DNA from: Calditrichota bacterium
GTDB taxonomy: Bacteria; Calditrichota; Calditrichia; Calditrichales; J004
Length of the DNA stretch: 39,867 nt
Direction of reading: 5' to 3'
Assembly: GCA_003696775.1 (NCBI GenBank)
Contig: RFFS01000115.1
Location: forward strand, 1 to 39,867
The notes beneath the pieces are model-generated. The model was not told where the DNA came from. It ran no database searches and worked only from the letters and a program-made list of their open reading frames with translations. A program made the translations under genes and the position numbers. Shown here piece after piece: positions 34,613-39,867 of this stretch (position 1 is the first letter of the stretch; every line of letters starts with the position of its first letter).

Positions 34613-35020
34613 ATGTTAATTGGCAAGAAGAAAGAAAAAGATGTCGAAATTCCGTCGGCGTCACTTGCGGATATCGTGTTTCTGCTTTTGATTTTCTTTT
34701 TGGTGACCACATCCATCGATACGGAAAAAGGATTGGATCTGGTATTGCCGCCTCCCGGTAACGAAGAGGTTAAAATACCTAAGAAAAATATTACCAATCT
34801 GTTTATCAACGCCGCCGGACAGGCGATGATTGATAATGAAGTGGTCGATGTGAATCAATTGTCTGGGATCATTAAAGAAAAGCTTTTTGAAAATCCCTTA
34901 TTGATTGTTTCGCTTAAAACCCATAAGGATTCCGAGTATCGGGTTTATGTGGAAGTTTTGGACCAACTGAAAAAAGCAGGCGCAAAAAGGATTTCCCTTG
35001 CGGATCCTGATGAAGAATAA
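34613..35020 (+). CDS. ExbD/TolR-family biopolymer transport protein (first copy)
   Basis: A 135-residue protein with a cytosolic N-terminus, a single membrane helix (SASLADIVFLLLIFFLVTTS) carrying the conserved proton-relay Asp, and a periplasmic domain (LFINAAGQAMIDNEVVDVNQLSGIIKEKL). Partner of the ExbB-like protein. AAAAGG precedes its ATG. It differs markedly from the second ExbD, so the two may form a heteromer. Confidence 0.92.
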   Translation: MLIGKKKEKDVEIPSASLADIVFLLLIFFLVTTSIDTEKGLDLVLPPPGNEEVKIPKKNITNLFINAAGQAMIDNEVVDVNQLSGIIKEKLFENPLLIVSLKTHKDSEYRVYVEVLDQLKKAGAKRISLADPDEE

Positions 35021-35034
35021 TATGAGGCATATCC

Positions 35035-35451
35035 ATGCAGTTTAAAAAGAAAAGCAAAATCAAGCTTGCAATTCCCACGGCCTCCATGCCGGATATTATC
35101 TTTATGCTGCTAATCTTTTTTATGGTAGCTACGGTTATCCGTCAATATTCAGGATTGAAAGTGAAACTTCCTGAAGCGGCCAAAGTACAAAAACTGAAAG
35201 TTTCTAAGCGGCACATTTCCACCATCTGGGTGGATAAAAACAACAATGTGGTGATGGATGATATTCCCGTAAAGAATATAAAGACACTGCGGAACCTGGC
35301 CTATCAAAAGCTGGTGGCCGACCCGCAACTGATTATTTCCATTAAAGCCGATAAACTGGCCAAAATGAGTATAATCAATGATGTCCATCAGGAGCTACGC
35401 AAAGCCAATACGCTTAGAGTCAATTATTCCGCATTACCGGGGGAATTTTAG
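35035..35451 (+). CDS. ExbD/TolR-family biopolymer transport protein (second copy)
   Basis: A 138-residue paralogue with a basic N-terminus (MQFKKKSKIKL), membrane helix IPTASMPDIIFMLLIFFMVATV with the conserved Asp, and a periplasmic domain ending in LRKANTLRVNYSALPGEF. Fourteen bases separate it from the first copy and none from tonB, which starts on the next base. Confidence 0.92.
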   Translation: MQFKKKSKIKLAIPTASMPDIIFMLLIFFMVATVIRQYSGLKVKLPEAAKVQKLKVSKRHISTIWVDKNNNVVMDDIPVKNIKTLRNLAYQKLVADPQLIISIKADKLAKMSIINDVHQELRKANTLRVNYSALPGEF

Positions 35452-36081
35452 ATGAAAGCATTACAAACGGATCCGTCTGTTGATCTTAAGTTGAAATATA
35501 AAAAGACCTTGGAAATGTCCATGGCCGTGGCGTTGTTTGTATTAACCGTGCTGTTTTATTCTTTTCAACGTTATGATGTGAAGGCGACTCTGCCTCAACA
35601 GCCGGAATTAACCATTGAAGCTATAAATATTCCGCCCACGCAACAGTTGCAAAAACCGCCGCCTCCTTCGCGTCCTTCTATACCGGTTGAATCCGAAGAT
35701 GAAGATTTACTGGATGACGTGACCATAGAAGAGACGGAAATTGATCTGAGTCAGGTAACGGACGCACCGCCGCCACCGCCTGAAGAAGACGAGGTGTTTG
35801 AGTTTTTCGCTGTGTCGGAAAAACCGGTGTTGAAGCACAAGGAAACCCCCAAATATCCGGACCTGGCCCGTCGGGCCGGTATAGAAGGCCGGGTAACGGT
35901 GATGGTAACAATTTCTAAAAAAGGCGATGTGATTGATGCCAAGATTCTCAAATCGATCCCCATGTTGGATGACGCGGCATTGGCTGCGGCCAGAAAATGT
36001 AAATTCAAGCCCGCCAAACAACGCGATCGCTTTGTGAAAGTTAAAATGTCCATTCCGTTTGATTTCCGATTGCGGAATTAA
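35452..36081 (+). CDS. tonB: TonB-family energy transducer
   Basis: A 209-residue protein. A membrane anchor (MSMAVALFVLTVLFYSF) is followed by a Pro/Asp/Glu-rich periplasmic linker (KPPPPSRPSIP...DAPPPPPEEDE) and the TonB C-terminal domain at about residues 130-209 (TPKYPDLARRAGIEGRVTVMVTISKKGDVIDAKILKSIPMLDDAALAAARKCKFKPAKQ). The linker is short and acidic rather than Lys-Pro. It carries proton-motive energy to outer-membrane receptors, none of which is encoded in this window. Confidence 0.93.
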   Translation: MKALQTDPSVDLKLKYKKTLEMSMAVALFVLTVLFYSFQRYDVKATLPQQPELTIEAINIPPTQQLQKPPPPSRPSIPVESEDEDLLDDVTIEETEIDLSQVTDAPPPPPEEDEVFEFFAVSEKPVLKHKETPKYPDLARRAGIEGRVTVMVTISKKGDVIDAKILKSIPMLDDAALAAARKCKFKPAKQRDRFVKVKMSIPFDFRLRN

Positions 36082-36090
36082 CACAACTTA

Positions 36091-36116
36091 AGCCCGCCGC
36101 CCGGCGGGCTTTTTTG
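36091..36116 (+). terminator. Strong terminator after tonB
   Basis: AGCCCGCC-GCCC-GGCGGGCT is a perfect 8-bp GC-rich stem followed by TTTTTT. Confidence 0.93.
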
Positions 36117-36124
36117 ATTTTGTC

Positions 36125-36994
36125 ATGTCTGTTTGTATCATCTTAAATCCCATTTCTGGTTATAAATTTAAGCGCAAGCGCATACAATCTTATTTAAAGC
36201 AATTATCGCCCGACATTCCGGTATGGGAAACACATTATGCGGGACAGGCCGCGGAGTATGCCCGTCAGGCGTTGCAACAAGGCTACCGGCGCATCATTGC
36301 CGTGGGAGGTGACGGAACGGTTAATGAAATCGCGGCTCAATTAACGCGGAAGGAAGCCGCGTTGGGCATCGTTGCCGCCGGATCCGGAAACGGTCTGGCG
36401 CGTAGCCTCGGGCTGCCTCTTTCCGTTGAACAGGCTTTTCATACGGCTTTGAACGGTAGGGAACACCGGATGGATGTGGGCAGCGTGAACGACCGTTATT
36501 TTTTTGCCGTAACAGGTGTGGGGATCGACGCCCGGATTGGACAGCGTTTCCAAAAACTGAAACACCGCGGCATCCTGCCATATTTTATTCAGGGCGTCCG
36601 GGCTTATTTAGAGTACGATTACCCCTCCTGCACAATAAAAACCGATCCCCCACAATCCCTGCCAGCCAACCGCAGGCCATTAACCATTGTGGTGGCCAAC
36701 GGAACCGAATTTGGAAACGGCGCCCAAATAGCCCCCCGTGCCCTGATCGATGACGGCTGGCTGGACCTGTGCATTTTAAATAAAATGTGCTTCACACAGG
36801 TTGTCGGCGCCTTACCGGCACTATTTTCCGGAGCAATTGATTCCAAAAAGTCTTATAATACGTTCCGGGTGAAGACCGTTGTCATCACGCCGCAAACAGT
36901 TCCGTTTGTCTATCATGTGGATGGTGAACCTGTAATAAGTCATGAACCGTTGCATATATCCATCATGCCCAAAGCGTTGAAGGTGATTGTATGA
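36125..36994 (+). CDS. Diacylglycerol/lipid kinase family protein
   Basis: A 289-residue member of the DagK/YegS/sphingosine kinase family. ILNPISG at the N-terminus, the nucleotide-binding AVGGDGTVNEIAAQL, GSGNGLARSLGLP and the C-terminal YHVDGEP are all present. It phosphorylates a lipid alcohol at the membrane, probably diacylglycerol. It begins 9 bases after the terminator with no good ribosome site. The final ATGA overlaps the next gene. Confidence 0.88.
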   Translation: MSVCIILNPISGYKFKRKRIQSYLKQLSPDIPVWETHYAGQAAEYARQALQQGYRRIIAVGGDGTVNEIAAQLTRKEAALGIVAAGSGNGLARSLGLPLSVEQAFHTALNGREHRMDVGSVNDRYFFAVTGVGIDARIGQRFQKLKHRGILPYFIQGVRAYLEYDYPSCTIKTDPPQSLPANRRPLTIVVANGTEFGNGAQIAPRALIDDGWLDLCILNKMCFTQVVGALPALFSGAIDSKKSYNTFRVKTVVITPQTVPFVYHVDGEPVISHEPLHISIMPKALKVIV

Positions 36995-38169
36995 GTACCG
37001 ATTTACTAAAAAAAATTGCCAATGAGGTCGCTCAGCGCCAGGATGCACACTTATCCCCGTTGGCAACAAAAAACAGCGACGCACACCGCATAAGGGAAGA
37101 AAATACGGCCGGATTACGTCCGCCTTTTGCCATCGACCGTGACCGGATCATGTATTCAGGCGCGTTTCGGCGTTACACCGGTAAAACACAGGTGGTCTAT
37201 TTTGCCTCACTGTTGGATGAGCAGCTCACCAGCCGCAGCCTGCATACCATAAGCGTGGCTCAGGTTGCCGTAACCATCGGGCGGATGCTCGGATTGAATA
37301 CCGATCTGATTGAAGCCATTGCCCTGGGCCACGACCTGGGACATCCCCCTTTCGGCCATGACGGGGAAAAATTTTTAAGCTGCGAAAGCGTACGGCGCGG
37401 ATTGGGGCATTTTCATCATAATATCCAAAGCCTGCGCACAGTAGATAAAATTACCAAGGGCGGTCAGGGCTTGAACCTGACCTTTCAAACGCGAGACGGA
37501 ATCATTTCTCATAACGGCGAAGTCAATGATCAGGTTTTGGAGCCGTTCAGGGAAAAAACGGAACGGGACATCCTGGATTATATAGCTGCTATGGAGGCCG
37601 GGGAAAAGGCGGATACCCGGCCACAAACCCTCGAAGGCTGTGTAGTGCGCATAACAGATACCATTGCCTATATTGGTCAGGATATCGAAGATGCGATCCG
37701 CATAGGATTGATCCGCCGTGAAGATTTACCGCAATTATCCGTCCAATGGCTGGGTAATCGAAACGGCACGATCATCGAAGCACTGGTCAATGATGTGGTA
37801 TCCATGAGCCATGGTCATAATTATGTACGTTTCAGCGACACCATTGCCCGCGCCTTATTTGAGCTGAAGGCGTTTAATTATAAACACATATACGGCAGCC
37901 CGCGACTTAAGGTCAATCATCAAAAAATAGAAAAAGGATTTGAACTTCTGTTTGATCATTTTTTAAGGGATGTCCAACAACAAAATAAAACCAGCGCTAT
38001 TTACAAACATTTTCTGAATAGCAAGGGGGAAGCATATGTTGAAAACACGCCTCCTGAATTATTGGTGCGTGATTTTATCGCCGGTATGACCGACCGATAT
38101 TTTGTGCATACATTGAAAGAAATCGTCATACCCGATGTGAGTGGATTTGAATTAGCCGATGAAGAATAA
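36991..38169 (+). CDS. Deoxynucleotide triphosphohydrolase (dGTPase-like)
   Basis: A 392-residue HD-domain enzyme that removes triphosphate from dNTPs. The substrate/allosteric opening RPPFAIDRDRIMYSGAFRRYTGKTQV, His85 (LHTISVAQVA), His114-Asp115 in ALGHDLGHPPFGHDGE, and HNIQSLR are typical of Dgt-type proteins. The C-terminal part (RITDTIAYIGQDIEDAI) carries the last HD-type Asp. The length fits the shorter bacterial SAMHD1-like group more than E. coli Dgt. Confidence 0.9.
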   Translation: MSTDLLKKIANEVAQRQDAHLSPLATKNSDAHRIREENTAGLRPPFAIDRDRIMYSGAFRRYTGKTQVVYFASLLDEQLTSRSLHTISVAQVAVTIGRMLGLNTDLIEAIALGHDLGHPPFGHDGEKFLSCESVRRGLGHFHHNIQSLRTVDKITKGGQGLNLTFQTRDGIISHNGEVNDQVLEPFREKTERDILDYIAAMEAGEKADTRPQTLEGCVVRITDTIAYIGQDIEDAIRIGLIRREDLPQLSVQWLGNRNGTIIEALVNDVVSMSHGHNYVRFSDTIARALFELKAFNYKHIYGSPRLKVNHQKIEKGFELLFDHFLRDVQQQNKTSAIYKHFLNSKGEAYVENTPPELLVRDFIAGMTDRYFVHTLKEIVIPDVSGFELADEE

Positions 38170-38181
38170 GGAGCCCTAATA

Positions 38182-39426
38182 ATGAGTAATGAACGTTATG
38201 CCCGATTGGCTGAATATATCGAAAAGCAACAGGATGAAGTGATTCATTTAATGAAGCATTTAATACCGTTCCGATCCCTGGGGCCGTTAAACGGCGGCGA
38301 GGGTGAGTCAAAAGAGGCGGAATGGATCATGAACTATCTCAGGGAACTGGGGATTGGCGATGTGCGCAATTACCCGGCACCGGACCATACGGTACCTTCC
38401 GGTGAACGTCCCAATGTTGTGGCCACCATTCCGGGCAAAAACAAGACAAAAAACATCTGGATTATGAGCCATATCGATGTGGTTCCCGAGGGGGATATGA
38501 ATAAATGGAAGACACCGCCTTATGAAGCCGTGGTCAGGGATGGCAGGATTTACGGTCGCGGAACGGAAGATAATCATCAGGGTCTGGTATCTTCCCTGAT
38601 TGTTGCCGGCGCCTTTGCCCGATTGAACATACAGCCGGAACATACTCTGAAACTGGTGTTTGTTTCCGATGAAGAAACAAACAGTATTTACGGATTGGAA
38701 TATTTGATGAAGCATCATAAGGATATGTTCGGCAGGGATGACCTATACATAGTGCCGGATGCCGGTGAACCGGACGGCTCGATGATTGAAGTGGCCGAAA
38801 AGTCTATTTTATGGCTTAAATTCACCACCAGGGGTAAACAGGTGCATGCCAGCACGCCGGAACGCGGTGTGAATGCTTTTAAGGCCGCGGCGCATTTCAT
38901 TGTGGAATTGAACACCTTATATGATATCTTTGATCGAAAAGACGAGGTGTTCGATCCGCCGATCAGCACGTTTGAACCAACGCGACGCGAGGCCAATGTG
39001 CCCAATGTCAATACCATTCCGGGTGATGATGTTTTTTATCTGGATTGCCGGATTTTACCCTCTTATTCCATAGATGAAGTCGAAGAGGCCATCCGTACTA
39101 TGATGCGACGGATTGAAGAAAAATTCGGCGTAACCATCACCATGGAAGAAAATCAGCGGGAGGATGCGGCGCCGGCAACTGCGCCGGACGCGCCGGTAGT
39201 AAAGGCTTTGCAACGCGCCCTGCGGGAAACAAGGCACATCGAGGGACAGCCCGTTGGAATCGGCGGTGGTACCGTGGCGGCGGTTTTCCGGCGCGCCGGT
39301 TTAAGTACGGCCGTTTGGTCAACCCTGGATGATATGGCGCATCAGCCTAATGAATATTGCCGTATCGATAATTTATTGAAGGATGCCCTGGTGTTTGCCC
39401 ATGTGACCACACAATCTTTAGATTGA
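38182..39426 (+). CDS. M20-family metallohydrolase
   Basis: A 414-residue cytoplasmic zinc peptidase/deacylase. Zinc ligands and catalytic residues are visible in IMSHIDVVP (H97, D99), YGRGTEDNHQG (D130) and VSDEETNS (E164-E165), with a lid domain in the middle and GIGGGTVAAVFRRAG near the end. AAGGAG precedes the ATG. The family includes succinyl-diaminopimelate desuccinylases, dipeptidases and carboxypeptidases; the sequence alone does not select one. Confidence 0.88.
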   Translation: MSNERYARLAEYIEKQQDEVIHLMKHLIPFRSLGPLNGGEGESKEAEWIMNYLRELGIGDVRNYPAPDHTVPSGERPNVVATIPGKNKTKNIWIMSHIDVVPEGDMNKWKTPPYEAVVRDGRIYGRGTEDNHQGLVSSLIVAGAFARLNIQPEHTLKLVFVSDEETNSIYGLEYLMKHHKDMFGRDDLYIVPDAGEPDGSMIEVAEKSILWLKFTTRGKQVHASTPERGVNAFKAAAHFIVELNTLYDIFDRKDEVFDPPISTFEPTRREANVPNVNTIPGDDVFYLDCRILPSYSIDEVEEAIRTMMRRIEEKFGVTITMEENQREDAAPATAPDAPVVKALQRALRETRHIEGQPVGIGGGTVAAVFRRAGLSTAVWSTLDDMAHQPNEYCRIDNLLKDALVFAHVTTQSLD

Positions 39427-39427
39427 T

Positions 39428-39456
39428 TTGCGACAAGGCGATCCTCTTTTTAGATT
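39428..39456 (+). promoter_or_regulatory. Probable promoter of tRNA-Gly
   Basis: TTGCGA (39428-39433), a 17-base spacer and TAGATT (39451-39456) end 11 bases before the tRNA. Each box matches 4/6, with ideal spacing and position. Confidence 0.5.
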
Positions 39457-39467
39457 TGATGCTTACA

Positions 39468-39542
<75 letters not shown>

Positions 39543-39636
39543 TTTTTTTCTCCGCCTGTTTTTATTTTTTTACATTTCCTTCCGAATGAGAATGTATTCT
39601 GATAATTAAAATCGATTAAATGTTGAAAATAGTCCG

Positions 39637-39650
39637 GTGATTCGAGTCAC
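39637..39650. promoter_or_regulatory. Near-palindrome, possible operator of the LPP20-like gene
   Basis: GTGATTCGAGTCAC is self-complementary at 12 of 14 positions. It covers the place where a -35 box would lie relative to TATATT at 39664-39669 (17-base spacing), and that -35 (TTCGAG) is poor. A regulator site is possible; chance occurrence is not excluded. Confidence 0.3.
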
Positions 39651-39718
39651 AGTATTTTTAACATATATTGTCTTAATTGATTTTTCCAACGATTTACAAA
39701 GCTAACCCCGGAGGAGCT

Positions 39719-39867
39719 ATGCAAACATTAATAAAGGTCAAGTTGCTTATTGTGTCCTTTTTGATCGTCGTGTCACAAGGACAGGTCGTACAACAGGTAC
39801 CGAATGCCGGGATGGTCAATTGGCAGGATCAGATCATCAAGGCAACCGGTATAGGCGCTCCGAATCC
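39719..39867 (+). CDS. LPP20-like secreted protein (3'-partial)
   Basis: Only the first 49 codons are present. GGAGGAG lies just before the ATG. A signal peptide (LIKVKLLIVSFLIVVSQG) is followed by QVVQQVPNAG and then VNWQDQIIKATGIGAPN, which resembles the conserved beginning of LPP20-family envelope proteins. There is no Cys at the cleavage region, so it is probably not a lipoprotein. The predicted mature N-terminus is Gln22. Identity rests on this short segment. Confidence 0.6.
   Translation, partial: MQTLIKVKLLIVSFLIVVSQGQVVQQVPNAGMVNWQDQIIKATGIGAPN

Overview
The window reads as a chromosomal segment of a Gram-negative bacterium of the FCB (Fibrobacterota-Chlorobiota-Bacteroidota) superphylum. 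The main markers are a 2061-residue SprA/Sov-type type IX secretion translocon, two PorV/PorQ-family proteins, a secreted protein ending in a FlgD-like sorting-type domain, and an MglA/roadblock signalling cluster. Strong Shine-Dalgarno sequences and E. coli-like promoters (TTGACA-17-TATATT, TTGACT-17-TATACT) argue against Bacteroidota proper. A Calditrichota-like or neighbouring FCB lineage is my best guess, but no taxonomic search was possible. There is no phage, insertion sequence, CRISPR or rRNA; the window is dense core genome with two tRNAs.

Layout. 1-603 (minus): the start of an EVE-domain gene and a DinB-like gene, translationally coupled. 604-923: the only long gene-poor gap, the leader of the secretion operon, with repeated GGAGG motifs. 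924-13907 (plus): a tightly packed secretion and surface operon (sprA, glutaminyl-cyclase-like M28 peptidase, prmA, a probable cell-envelope protein, an Asp-box/FlgD-tail protein, PorV-like, PorQ-like, GNAT acetyltransferase). Several mature proteins start with Gln after the predicted signal peptide, which fits the adjacent glutaminyl cyclase. 13933-18755: promoter, tRNA-Gln, terminator, then rplY-pth-hppA-rpsF-rpsR-rplI and a terminator. 18761-21202: priA.

21253-26404: an eight-gene signalling cluster: PAS histidine kinase, stand-alone receiver, PATAN(DUF4388)-roadblock protein, roadblock protein, winged-helix-like protein, a HAMP membrane protein with no output domain, an MglB-like roadblock protein and an MglA-type GTPase. 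It looks like a complete route from signal to small GTPase and is the best candidate here for an under-described system.

26439-33864: UMF1-type MFS transporter, a membrane-anchored HExxH peptidase, pyruvoyl arginine decarboxylase plus agmatinase (arginine to agmatine to putrescine), a GH57 glucanotransferase/amylase and an S41 C-terminal processing peptidase, with mostly overlapping ends. 33866-36116: a consensus promoter, an ExbB-ExbD-ExbD-TonB energy-transduction operon and a strong terminator. 36125-39426: a diacylglycerol-kinase-family lipid kinase, a dNTP triphosphohydrolase and an M20 metallopeptidase. 39428-39867: tRNA-Gly(CCC) with a likely promoter, then the start of an LPP20-like secreted protein that runs off the window.
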